A stretch of DNA of 64,000 bases from contig NZ_CP007213.1 in assembly GCF_001411805.1 (NCBI RefSeq), positions 1,116,001-1,180,000 of the forward strand, given 5' to 3'. Origin of the DNA: Burkholderia plantarii. Its GTDB lineage: Bacteria; Pseudomonadota; Gammaproteobacteria; Burkholderiales; Burkholderiaceae. Positions 31,841 to 40,758 of this stretch are shown here, in pieces. The number at the start of each line of letters is the position of its first letter. Positions within the stretch are counted from its first letter, which is position 1. Both the position numbers and the translations under genes were made by a program. Under the pieces are notes generated by a model that was given only the letters and a program-made list of their open reading frames with translations, made no database searches and was not told where the DNA came from.

Positions 31841-31956
31841 ATGCCGGCTGCCGAGCGGCGAAGCGGGAGAGTCGAAACGATTCGCGCGGCGGCATGCGCA
31901 GCGCCGCCGCGCGTGGCGGGATCGTGTCGGCCGTCCTCAGGCGCGGCCGATCGGCC

Positions 31957-33339
31957 TCACGGCACGAGCCACAGCGCCACCGCGTAGATCACCAGCGACA
32001 CCGCGAACGTGACGGCCGTATAGCCCATCACGCGCTGGATGCGGATGCCCGCGATCGCGACGATCGGCACGGCCCAGAACGGCTGCAGCATGTTCGAGAC
32101 GTTCTCGGCCATCGCCACGCCCATCGCGGTGCGCGGCACCGAGGCGTGCAGGCTCAGCGCGGCGGGCAGCACGAACGGCCCCTGCACGGCCCAGTGGCCG
32201 CCCGCGCTCGGCACCAGCAGCGTGATGATCAGCGAGCTGAGGTAGCTCCAGAGCGGCAGCGAGGCGGGCGTGGCGATCGTCACGAAGGTCTTGGCGATCA
32301 TCGAGGCCAGGCCGGTGCCCTTCATCATGCCCATGATGCCGCCGTACACCGGGTATTGCAGCAGCATCGAGCCGGTCTGGCGCGCGGCGCGGCGGATCGC
32401 GTTGGCATAGGCGATCGGCGTGCGCTGCAGCGCGAGGCCGATCAGCAGGAAGATCAGGATGGTGGTGTTGATGTCGAGATCGAAGCGGTGCGCGCGCCAC
32501 GCCATCACCAGGTAGCCGACGCCGAACACGAGCAGCAGCAGCGTGCCGAGCATCGAGTTTTCCAGGCGCGTGGCGAAGGTGGGCGTGGTGCCGACGCGCG
32601 CGTGCGGGTCGTCGCTCGCGCCGCCGGCCTCGTGCTCGGGCGCCTCGCTGAACGCGACCACGTCCTCGGCGCGCGGATGCATGCGGATGAAGATCGCCGT
32701 CATCACCACCACCACCAGCACGGTGGGGATGAACACGAACGGCGCGAACACCGTCGCGCCGAGCGGCACCACCTGGCCGGTGGCCTTCTCGACGAGGTTC
32801 AGCGCGTTGCCGTGCGAGGCCTGCGAGAGCGCGATCGAGCTGGACAGGCCGCTGTTGCAGACCGACCACGCCGAATAGCTGCCGGCCACCAGCCAGGCGA
32901 AATCGACCTTCACGCGCCGCGCGATCTCGCGCGAGAGCAGCGCGCCGACGATCAGCCCGAGGCCCCAGTTCAGCCAGGCCGCGATGCCGACCACCGGGAA
33001 CACCAGCAGCGCGGCGCGCGTCGGCGTCTGCGCATGGGCGGCCAGCGCGCGCAGGCCGCGCTGGATCACCGGTGCCTCGGCGATCGCGTAGCCGGTGGCG
33101 AGGATCAGGATCATCTGCAGCGCGAAGCCGAGGATGCCGAAGGTGCCGGTGTACCAGGAGTCGAGCAGCGTGGGGAGGTTGCCCTGCGGGCCGAGCGCGA
33201 GCGCCAGCACCGCGACCAGGGCCGTCAGGCCGATCGACAGCACGAACGGATCGGGCATGACGCGCTCGAACAGGTAGACGAGGGCGGCGACGACACCGCG
33301 CCGGTCGTTGGCGTGGGCGATGGGGTTGTCTCTTTTCAT
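31957..33339 (-). CDS. atoE: Short-chain fatty acid transporter, AtoE family
   Basis: A 460-residue membrane protein of the TIGR00366/AtoE family that imports short-chain fatty acids. Ten or more hydrophobic segments are visible; conserved stretches are ALQMILILATGYAIAEAP, WGLGLIVGALLSREIARR, AWSVCNSGLSSSIAL and PSAGGHWAVQGPFVLPAA. A charged cytoplasmic loop occurs at about residues 225-255. The ATG chosen begins MKRDNPIAHAND; an in-frame extension to 33507 is Arg/Pro-rich and unlikely to be protein. Palindromes resembling IclR-type operators lie 230-270 bases upstream. The genes for downstream acid activation are not adjacent. Confidence 0.87.
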   Translation of the reverse strand: MKRDNPIAHANDRRGVVAALVYLFERVMPDPFVLSIGLTALVAVLALALGPQGNLPTLLDSWYTGTFGILGFALQMILILATGYAIAEAPVIQRGLRALAAHAQTPTRAALLVFPVVGIAAWLNWGLGLIVGALLSREIARRVKVDFAWLVAGSYSAWSVCNSGLSSSIALSQASHGNALNLVEKATGQVVPLGATVFAPFVFIPTVLVVVVMTAIFIRMHPRAEDVVAFSEAPEHEAGGASDDPHARVGTTPTFATRLENSMLGTLLLLVFGVGYLVMAWRAHRFDLDINTTILIFLLIGLALQRTPIAYANAIRRAARQTGSMLLQYPVYGGIMGMMKGTGLASMIAKTFVTIATPASLPLWSYLSSLIITLLVPSAGGHWAVQGPFVLPAALSLHASVPRTAMGVAMAENVSNMLQPFWAVPIVAIAGIRIQRVMGYTAVTFAVSLVIYAVALWLVP

Positions 33340-33842
33340 GCTGTGGTTCAGTTGCTCGGCGTGTGCCTGCTGGCTGGCCGGGGCGGCGGATCGGCGTGCG
33401 GATGAGCCCGGGCGCGAGCGGCCGGGCGGCCGCCGGAAGGCGATCGGGATCAGGGTGCGGTGCTCCTCCAGGTGCCCGAGGCGGTTGCCACGGCGCAGCG
33501 GGTTCATATCGCGCCTTCGCTGCGTCCGGGATCGAACGCGAAGGAAGGCGGCCAGCCCTGTTGTTATTCTAATGTTCGTAATAAGAACATCGTTTCGTTT
33601 AACGAACGGCCAATATTCGCCGTGCGGCAGGGCGATGTCAAGCTGCTTGCGCGGCTATCGCACGCGATTCGCCGTGGTTCGCTTCTTTTGAAAGAAAATT
33701 GAATGGTGTTGACTGGAGAATGAAATGTGCGATCGGGCGCCTGGCCGGCTCGATGGATCGGCAGCAAGAAGGCCATGCGACCGCATGGCCTCGGGGCGAC
33801 GCTTGCCGCCGGTGCTGAAACGCCCTTGTCCTGGCGGGCGTA
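33340..33842. other. Intergenic region upstream of atoE-like gene
   Basis: About 500 bases. The part from 33560 to 33720 is AT-rich and carries two dyads (see 33573-33606). No gene is supported; short frames here lack any family similarity. Confidence 0.4.
33573..33606. promoter_or_regulatory. Two dyads resembling IclR-type operators
   Basis: TGTTCGTAATAAGAACA (33573-33589) and TTCGTTTAACGAA (33594-33606) are adjacent inverted repeats, centres 19 bases apart, in the region before the transporter gene. Both fit the TTCG...CGAA/GAAC style of IclR-family operators. No iclR gene lies in the window. Confidence 0.4.
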
Positions 33843-35201
33843 TCAGGCAAAAACGGCGTTCAGCGTGGCGATGATCGCGGTCTGGCTGCCTCCCGCCAGC
33901 GGCACCGTCACCGTGGTGCCGCTGAAGCCCGCCACGCTTTGTCCGGCGGGTGCTGCCTGCACGAACGGATTGCGGCTGGTCGCGCCTGCCATGCTGCCGA
34001 ACGGGCCGTAGGTGCGGCCGCTTTGGCCGGTCAACGTGAGTTGCAGGACGCATTGCCAGCCGTACCACACGCCCGTGTAGCCGGAAACGGACACGACCGG
34101 ATCGTCAAGCGGGATCTGGATGGTTTGCGCGCTTCCGCCGTTTCCACCGTGTTGCAGCAAGGTGAACGTTCCCGTTTTCGCACCCGGCTCGGTGCCGAAG
34201 TTGTAGGGGCCGGTGCCGGTGTTGACGGCCTGGATCGCGTCGAGGACGTTACCCGAGCGGATCGTCATTTGCGTCAAGAGGGGATTGCCTGCCGCACGGA
34301 TGATCGGCGTATCGTCGAAGCCGTTGCCGCCGGGCGGATCGCCGAGCTGGCCGAGAATCATGAACTGCGCCTGCTCGAACTGGAAATTGCCCGAATTGAG
34401 GCGCCACATGAAGATGTCTTGATAATGGTATTGCGTACCGTTGAAGGAAAAGCCCTCCGACACCGCGCTCCAGACCTGTTGCGCGCTGCTGTTGGGCGCC
34501 GTGTTGCCGGGTTCGAATTGCGCTCCGTAGCCGATCAGCGACGGCGGAACCTTGGCATCGAGGAATTGCTGCAGCGACGAACCATCATAGAATTGCGGAG
34601 AAACGAAATCGAACAGGCCATCGAGCGTGGCGTAATCGATTTTGCCCCAGGACCACGCCGGCGTGAACGACAGATAATATTTGACCGGCTGTTGATCGAA
34701 TACCGCGCGAATCGTGGAAAACAAAGTCTGGAATTGCGCCGGCGTCAGGGCGTCGGAAACGGGGGGTTCCCAGTCGATGTCCAGGCCATTCATCCCGTTG
34801 TCCTTGAGATAGGCGACCAGATTGTTCGCAAAATCAGTGGCCTGGGTTTGCGCGTCCCCGCCCGCCGAGAAAATCGACGCCAGGGTGTGGTCGCCGGAAT
34901 ACACCATGGTGGCCAGGAACTTGATGCCGGGATTGACCTGACGCGCGTCGCGGAGCACGTAATCCAGATAATCCTGATTGGACAGGTTGTCCGGATGGGA
35001 TTTGTCGCCGATCTCGATCGTGGAGCCCTGCGCGGCGGGGACCACCTTGAAAAAAGCGATGCCGAGAAAGTTGGCGCTGTCGTAGACGCGCGAACCGATC
35101 AGCGATTGATAGCAGCTGTCGGGGCTGTGGTAGCTGGTGTCGGGCGGTTCGTCCTCGTTCAGGAAAATCCACGCATTGATGCCGTTTGCAAGGTTGGCCA
35201 T
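33843..35201 (-). CDS. GH18 chitinase with jacalin-like lectin domain
   Basis: A 452-residue two-domain protein. Residues about 1-300 are a GH18 barrel with the catalytic motif NGMNGLDIDWEPP (Glu as proton donor) and DFVSPQFYDG. Residues about 315-452 resemble a jacalin-like lectin (TLLQHGGNGGSAQTIQI, GYTGVWYGWQCVLQLTLTG, TYGPFG) that would bind a sugar. There is no signal peptide, so it is cytosolic, released by lysis, or exported by a non-Sec route. The start follows AAGGAAAG. Base composition is visibly less GC-rich than its neighbours and both flanks are AT-rich, which suggests acquisition by transfer. Confidence 0.82.
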   Translation of the reverse strand: MANLANGINAWIFLNEDEPPDTSYHSPDSCYQSLIGSRVYDSANFLGIAFFKVVPAAQGSTIEIGDKSHPDNLSNQDYLDYVLRDARQVNPGIKFLATMVYSGDHTLASIFSAGGDAQTQATDFANNLVAYLKDNGMNGLDIDWEPPVSDALTPAQFQTLFSTIRAVFDQQPVKYYLSFTPAWSWGKIDYATLDGLFDFVSPQFYDGSSLQQFLDAKVPPSLIGYGAQFEPGNTAPNSSAQQVWSAVSEGFSFNGTQYHYQDIFMWRLNSGNFQFEQAQFMILGQLGDPPGGNGFDDTPIIRAAGNPLLTQMTIRSGNVLDAIQAVNTGTGPYNFGTEPGAKTGTFTLLQHGGNGGSAQTIQIPLDDPVVSVSGYTGVWYGWQCVLQLTLTGQSGRTYGPFGSMAGATSRNPFVQAAPAGQSVAGFSGTTVTVPLAGGSQTAIIATLNAVFA

Positions 35202-35444
35202 GTTCTTTCCTTGGTGGTTGCGGATGGGCGGTGGCACGCGAGCTGCAACGACTGAGGGAGGCCACCATGCAGCGCTCCTGAATGCGCAAATACTTCCTTG
35301 TTCACGCGGCCGAATCAAGCAGAATTTTCCGATGCGGATAAATGAGAGAGTTTTTGAGGATTTTTTATTTTGATTAAAAAATCGTCTTGATTCGATAATC
35401 GATCAAGGAATTTTCATCCATTCACGGACGCGTGGTATCCACGT

Positions 35445-35474
35445 GCCGGCGAGGCGCGGGCGCGCCTCGCCGGC
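35445..35474 (-). terminator. 14-bp perfect hairpin after treY
   Basis: A 14-base arm (35445-35458) is exactly complementary to 35461-35474 with only two bases between, located 8 bases beyond the treY stop. It is a very stable GC hairpin at the end of the operon. No T-run follows on the minus strand. Confidence 0.5.
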
Positions 35475-35482
35475 CCTTCACT

Positions 35483-38290
35483 TCAAGGCGTGCCGACCAG
35501 CGCCGCCACCGGCAGCTCGGCGAGCAGTTCGGCCACCCGCAGCCGCCCATTCGCCGCCGTCAGGCGGCGCTCGTTTCCGAGTCGCTCGCGCCATTGCGTC
35601 GACGCGTCGTCGGGCAGCACGATCGCGGTATCGCCCCAGAAGCCCGCGTCGATGCGCGGGCCGGCGCCGTCGGTGGCGAGCCGGCCGTGCGCGAGCCGAC
35701 TGCCGACCACCAGCACGGCGGTGCGCGTGTCGCGCCGCAGCAGCGCGATCGCGTGGTCGCGGGCCGGGCCTTCGACCGTGAGCGGCAGGTAGGCGCCGTG
35801 AGTGAAGATCTCCGCGTATTCGGCGCGCAGCGCCAGCAGGCGCGTGACCAGCGCGCGTTTGACGCGGCCGTCGGGCCAGGTGCGCAGATAGCCGGCCAGC
35901 GGGCCGTCCACGGGCGTGGCGCGCCGCTCGGCGAAGCCCACCTCGCGCCGGTTGTCGGGATCGACGAGGCTGAAGTCCCACAGGTCGGTGCCCTGGTAGA
36001 GATCGGGCACGCCGGGCGAGGCGATGCGCAGCGTCGCCTGCAGCAGCGAATTGACCACGCCGGCCGGCGCGATGTGCGCGACGAACGCATGCAGCGCATG
36101 GGCGAAATCGTCCTCGCCGCGCGGCGTGAGCAGTTCGCGCACGAACGCCTCGCAGGCCGCTTCGTAGTCCGCATCGGGCGCGAGCCAGCTGGTCTCGCGC
36201 TTGGCCTCGCGCAGCGCCTTGGTCTGCCACTGCACGACGCGATCGGCCAGCCCGGCGAGGCCCTCGGCGTCGTCGGGCGCGAGCGTGGGCGGCCAGCAGC
36301 CCACCAGCGTCTGGTACAGCATCGCCTCCGCCGCGCGGCCCGGCGCCGGCGGTGCGCCGTCGGCCGGCGCGCGGCGCTGCGCGTCGTTGCGCGCGGCCCA
36401 GGCGTCGACGGCCGCGCGCCACGGCACGGGCGCCTCGCTCAGCACCGCGAGCCGCGCGCGCACGTCCTCGCCGCGCTTGTGGTCATGGGTGGCCGTGGCC
36501 AGCAGCGTGTGGGGCGTGCGCGCCGCGCGTTCGAGGTTGCGCAGGTGGAACGCGTCGGGCGAGAGCGCGAACTGCCCGGCGTCGGCGCCGACTTCGTTGC
36601 GCGACAGCAGACGCCCGTAGCGATAGCAGGCGGTGTCCTCCACGCCCTTCGCCGCGAGCGGCGAACTGAGCCGCGCGAACGCGATGCGCGCCTGGCGGGC
36701 CAGCGCCGGGTCCACGTCCGCCGCCGGTTCGGCGTGCCCGTCGGCATCCGGTTTCGCATCCGGTCCGCCGCGCGCGAGTTCGGGCCAGCCGAGCCAGCCG
36801 AGCACGCGATCGAGCGCGTCGTGATCGGTGCGCGGCAGCGCCCGACGCGCGGCCTGGCTGGCGGCCTCGATGAACGGACGTTCGGCGTTGCGCTCGCCCT
36901 CCACGGGATAGAGCCGGTAGACGGGCAGCTGCGCGGCCAGCTCGGCCACCACGCGGCGCAGCGGGTTGCGTGCGAAGTCGCGCGTGCGCGGGTCGGCGCG
37001 CGCGATCGCGTGCAGCGCGTCGGTCACGCGCTCGACCTCCACGGCCAGCTGCCGCGCGGCCGCCTCGCGCTTGCCGGCCAGCGCCTCGTCGGCGAACGTC
37101 GCGGTGCTGCCCGACAGCTCGGCCCAGTGCTGCGCGAGCGGCTCGGCGCCGGCCGGATCGTGCAGCAGCGCGCCGACGTCGTTCATGAAGTCGTAGCCGG
37201 TGGTGCCGTCGGTGAGCCAGTCGGCGGGCAGCGCCTCACCGGTCGCGAGGATCTTCTCCACCACCAGGTACGGCGCCGGGTCGCGCAGCGCGGCGAGCCG
37301 CGCGTGCAGCTTGCGGCAGTAGCCGCGCGGATCGGCGAGGCCGTCGACGTGATCGATCCGCACGCCGTCCACGAGGCCCGCGTCGACGAGCCGGAACAGC
37401 AGCGCGTGGACGTCGTCGAACACCGCGTCGTCCTCCACGCGGACGCCGGCCAGCGTGTCGATGTCGAAGAAGCGGCGCCAGTTGATCTCGTCGGGCGCGG
37501 TGCGCCACCAGGCGAGCCGGTAGGCCTGCCGCTCCAGCAGCGCGTGCAGCCGCGCGCGGCCGGCTTCGCTGTCGCTCGCGTATTGGCGCAGCGCGCCATC
37601 GAGCGCGGCCGCGCCGTGGGCGGCGAGGTACTCGCGCAGCGCCTCGAACGCGAGGCCGATGCGCGGCGTGCCGGGCGCCGCCTCCACCAGCGGCGCGAAG
37701 CGCGCGGCCAGCGTGTCGAGGCCGGGCTGTTTCGCGGCGCGCAGGATGTCGGGATAGGTGGCGAGCGCGACGGGCAGCGTGCGTCCCGCGCAGGCGATCA
37801 CGAAGCGGCCGGTGGCCGCGTCGCAGCCGAGCACCATCTCGCCGGCCGCGAGCGCCTCGCCATATGGGCGGCCGAGGCAGGGCAGCAGCACGCGGTCGCG
37901 CAGCAGCGGGTCGGCGGGGCGCCAGTCGATGTCGAAGTGGCGCGCGTAGCGGCTGCGCGGCCCCCATTCGAGCACGTCGTTCCACCAGCCGTTCGACGAA
38001 CCGGCCACGCCCATGTGGTTCGGCACGAAATCGACCAGCGTGCCGATGCCGTGCCGGCGCAGCGCGCCGACCAGCCGCACGAGGCCGTGCTCGCCGCCGA
38101 GCGCGTCGCTCACGCGGCCGTAGTCGACGGTGTCGTAGCCATGCATCGAACCGGGCTCGGCCTGCGTGATCGGCGACAGGTAGAGATGGCTGATGCCGAG
38201 CTGCGCGTACAGATCGACGTGGGCCGCCGCGTCGTCGAACGTGAAGCCGGCGTGAAGCTGCAGCCGCAGCGTGGCGCGCGGCGTGCTCAT
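35483..38290 (-). CDS. treY: Maltooligosyltrehalose synthase
   Basis: A 935-residue GH13 enzyme that isomerises the reducing-end alpha-1,4 bond of a maltodextrin to alpha,alpha-1,1, forming maltooligosyltrehalose for TreZ. The family start LRLQLHAGFTFDDAAAHVDL, LVDFVPNHMGVAG, the nucleophile region DGVRIDHVDGLADP, the acid region YLVVEKILATGEALP and TATHDHKRGEDVRARLAVLS are all typical. Length is normal. The ATG overlaps the malQ stop as ATGA. It is the last gene of the glucan/trehalose operon. Confidence 0.93.
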   Translation of the reverse strand: MSTPRATLRLQLHAGFTFDDAAAHVDLYAQLGISHLYLSPITQAEPGSMHGYDTVDYGRVSDALGGEHGLVRLVGALRRHGIGTLVDFVPNHMGVAGSSNGWWNDVLEWGPRSRYARHFDIDWRPADPLLRDRVLLPCLGRPYGEALAAGEMVLGCDAATGRFVIACAGRTLPVALATYPDILRAAKQPGLDTLAARFAPLVEAAPGTPRIGLAFEALREYLAAHGAAALDGALRQYASDSEAGRARLHALLERQAYRLAWWRTAPDEINWRRFFDIDTLAGVRVEDDAVFDDVHALLFRLVDAGLVDGVRIDHVDGLADPRGYCRKLHARLAALRDPAPYLVVEKILATGEALPADWLTDGTTGYDFMNDVGALLHDPAGAEPLAQHWAELSGSTATFADEALAGKREAAARQLAVEVERVTDALHAIARADPRTRDFARNPLRRVVAELAAQLPVYRLYPVEGERNAERPFIEAASQAARRALPRTDHDALDRVLGWLGWPELARGGPDAKPDADGHAEPAADVDPALARQARIAFARLSSPLAAKGVEDTACYRYGRLLSRNEVGADAGQFALSPDAFHLRNLERAARTPHTLLATATHDHKRGEDVRARLAVLSEAPVPWRAAVDAWAARNDAQRRAPADGAPPAPGRAAEAMLYQTLVGCWPPTLAPDDAEGLAGLADRVVQWQTKALREAKRETSWLAPDADYEAACEAFVRELLTPRGEDDFAHALHAFVAHIAPAGVVNSLLQATLRIASPGVPDLYQGTDLWDFSLVDPDNRREVGFAERRATPVDGPLAGYLRTWPDGRVKRALVTRLLALRAEYAEIFTHGAYLPLTVEGPARDHAIALLRRDTRTAVLVVGSRLAHGRLATDGAGPRIDAGFWGDTAIVLPDDASTQWRERLGNERRLTAANGRLRVAELLAELPVAALVGTP

Positions 38291-40758
38291 GGCGCCTCCG
38301 TACCGGTGCGCCGCGCCAGCGCGACGGCGGCGAGCGTGGCGTCGGCGGCGTCGTCGAGCAGGCCGGCGGTCTCGCGAGGCATGCGGCGGCGCCAGTTCGG
38401 ATGGCCGACCGGCGGCCCGGGCAGGTTCGGCTGCGCGGGCAGCGCGAGCAGATCCTCGAGCGGCACCAGCGCGAGCGCCGAGGCGCTGCGCGCGACGAAC
38501 GCGAGCGCGGCGGCCACCGGCGGCGCGTCGGGCGCGGGCGGCGTGGACGAGGCGGGCGGCGGCACCACCCGAGCATCGACGAGCGCGCTCCAGAGCGCGG
38601 CGCGGTCGGCGTCGCGCTCGGCCAGATCGGGCGGCAGCGATGGGGGCGCGGCGGTGGGCGAGTGGGCGGGCAGCGTTGGATTCATGTCGCGGGATACCGG
38701 ATGAGTGGAAGGGGGGGAGGCGGCCGGCTGATCGGTGCCGCCGGCCGGGGTCGCGGCTTCGGCGTCGCGCGCGAGCGGTGCCGCTGCCCGGGGCTGGGCC
38801 GATGCCGCCACGGAGGGTGCGGGATCGGACGACGGCGGCCAGGTGACGGGCGGATCGGCGGGCGAGCGCGAGGCGGCGAACGCATCGAACGCATCGAACG
38901 CGTCGTACCGGCCGGGCGCGGCGGGCGGCGTCGCGGCATCCGTCGCCGGTGCAGCCGCTGCCTTGCTCGTTGCGTCCGCAACCTTGTCGCCGCCCTCGCG
39001 CCCGGCGTCGGGCGCCGCCACGTGCCGCCGCCAGGCCAGATCGACGCCGCGCCACCAGCCGGCCAGCGTCGGCAGGTCGTGCGTGGACGGCATCGCCACC
39101 GCGTCGCGGTCCCAGCGCTCGGGCCGGCGAAACGCGCCGTCGGCGTCGCGCTCGAACCAGAGCACGCGCATCCCGGCGATGCCGCGCGCCGCGAGCCGCT
39201 CGCGCAGCCCGTCGGGCACGGTGCCGAGATCCTCGCCGATCGCGATCGCGCGATGCCGCGACGATTCGAGCGCGACCAGCCGCAGCAGGTCGTCGAGCGG
39301 ATAGCGCAGGTAGGCGCCGTCGCGCGCGGAGGTGCCGTCGCGCACGATCCAGAGCCGCGCGAAGCCGAGGATGTGATCGATGCGCACGCCGCCGGCATGC
39401 GCGAACGCGGCGCGCAGCAGCGCGATGAACGGCGCGAAGCCGCTCGCGCGCAGCGCGGCCGGGGTCCAGGTGGTGACGCCCCAGGCCTGGCCGTCGGCGT
39501 TGAACAGGTCGGGCGGCGCGCCGATCGAGGCGGCGCCCAGCATCAGGCCGGGCGCGGCCCACGCGTCGCTGCCGTCGGGCGCGCAGCCCACGGCGAGATC
39601 GGCGATGGTGCCGATCGACATGCCGGCGCCGCGCGCGGCCCGGTGCGCGCCGTCGAGCCCGCGCGCGGCGAGCCATTGCGCGAACGAGAAGAACGCCACG
39701 TCGTCGGCGTGCGCGGCCGCGAACGCGCGCACCCCGGGCGCGTCGGGGCCGCCGCGCAGCGCCTCGGGCCAGCGCCGCCAGTCGGGCTCGCGCCGGTCGG
39801 CCAGCGCCTGCGCGTGCAGCGCGTCGAAGCAGGCATGCGCGTGCAGCGCGGCGCCGCCGTCGGCGACGAAGCGCGCGAACGCGTCGGCATCGGGTGACGG
39901 ATGCGCGCGCCAGCGCTCGAACAGCGCGCGCAGCACGCGCAGCTTGGTGTGGACCGCCAGCGGCCAGTCCACCAGCGGCGCGGCGGCGAGCCGGGCGGCG
40001 GTGTCGGCCAGCCCGGTTTCGGCGAGTGCGGCGGCGGTGGCCTGCGGGCCGGCCACGTCGTCGGGATCGACGTAGGCGAGGTTGTGCCAGCGGCGCGAGG
40101 ACGGCGAATACGGGCTGTCGCGCTCGGGCTGGGCCGGGAACGTGGCATGGGTCGGGCTGATCGCGAGCGCGTCGGCGCCGAGCCGCGCGGCGCTGCCGGC
40201 CAGGGCCGCGAGCGCGGTGGTGTCGCCGATGCCGAAGTCGCCGGCGCGGCGCAGCCCGTAGAGCTGGGCCGCGAGCCCCCACGGCCGCTGGCGGCCCGCC
40301 GCGAACGCCGCGTCGCCGATGGTCCAGCCGCGCGCGGGCGCCACCGCCACCGTCACGCTGGCCTCGTCGGTTTCCACCAGGTGATAGCCGGGCGTGTCGA
40401 TCGCGGGCAGCCGCGCGCCGCCGCCGGCCGGATCGGCCGCCAGCCGGCCCGTGACGCGGGCGCCGTCCTCGAGCGTGAGCGTGTAGCCGCCGCCGGCCCG
40501 GCCGGCCGCGGCGGGCCACGGCACGGCCTCGCCGGCCGTGGCCGTCACCAGCGGCGGCGGCGCGGCCGGCGCCGCCAGTGCGGCCAGGCTCCATTCGCGA
40601 TCGGCGAGCGAGGCGGCCGGCAGGCCGAGCGCGTCGAGCAGCACCGCGAGCGCGTCGTCGCCGACCCGCCGCGGCTGGTCGGCCGCGTCGGTCCATTCGG
40701 GCTCGAGCCCGGCCGCGCGGGCCAGCGCGGCAAGCGAGGCGTCGTGTCCGGTGCTCAT
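38287..40758 (-). CDS. malQ: 4-alpha-glucanotransferase
   Basis: An 823-residue GH77 amylomaltase that shuffles alpha-1,4-glucan segments, turning short maltodextrins into ones long enough for TreY. Seen are RDSPYSPSSRRWHNLAYVDP, the nucleophile region GVRIDHILGFARLW, the acid region AIGEDLGTVPDGL and PSTHDLPTLAGWW. The protein is longer than many MalQ because a low-complexity insert (about residues 600-700, Ala/Pro-rich with a DAFDAFDAF repeat) interrupts the C-terminal part. It overlaps treZ and treY by four bases each. Confidence 0.9.
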   Translation of the reverse strand: MSTGHDASLAALARAAGLEPEWTDAADQPRRVGDDALAVLLDALGLPAASLADREWSLAALAAPAAPPPLVTATAGEAVPWPAAAGRAGGGYTLTLEDGARVTGRLAADPAGGGARLPAIDTPGYHLVETDEASVTVAVAPARGWTIGDAAFAAGRQRPWGLAAQLYGLRRAGDFGIGDTTALAALAGSAARLGADALAISPTHATFPAQPERDSPYSPSSRRWHNLAYVDPDDVAGPQATAAALAETGLADTAARLAAAPLVDWPLAVHTKLRVLRALFERWRAHPSPDADAFARFVADGGAALHAHACFDALHAQALADRREPDWRRWPEALRGGPDAPGVRAFAAAHADDVAFFSFAQWLAARGLDGAHRAARGAGMSIGTIADLAVGCAPDGSDAWAAPGLMLGAASIGAPPDLFNADGQAWGVTTWTPAALRASGFAPFIALLRAAFAHAGGVRIDHILGFARLWIVRDGTSARDGAYLRYPLDDLLRLVALESSRHRAIAIGEDLGTVPDGLRERLAARGIAGMRVLWFERDADGAFRRPERWDRDAVAMPSTHDLPTLAGWWRGVDLAWRRHVAAPDAGREGGDKVADATSKAAAAPATDAATPPAAPGRYDAFDAFDAFAASRSPADPPVTWPPSSDPAPSVAASAQPRAAAPLARDAEAATPAGGTDQPAASPPSTHPVSRDMNPTLPAHSPTAAPPSLPPDLAERDADRAALWSALVDARVVPPPASSTPPAPDAPPVAAALAFVARSASALALVPLEDLLALPAQPNLPGPPVGHPNWRRRMPRETAGLLDDAADATLAAVALARRTGTEAP
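38881..38907 (-). repeat. 9-base tandem repeat inside malQ
   Basis: Three consecutive units CGCATCGAA, CGCATCGAA, CGCGTCGTA encode the repeated Asp-Ala-Phe of the malQ insert. Being a multiple of three, copy-number change would keep the frame. Confidence 0.6.
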
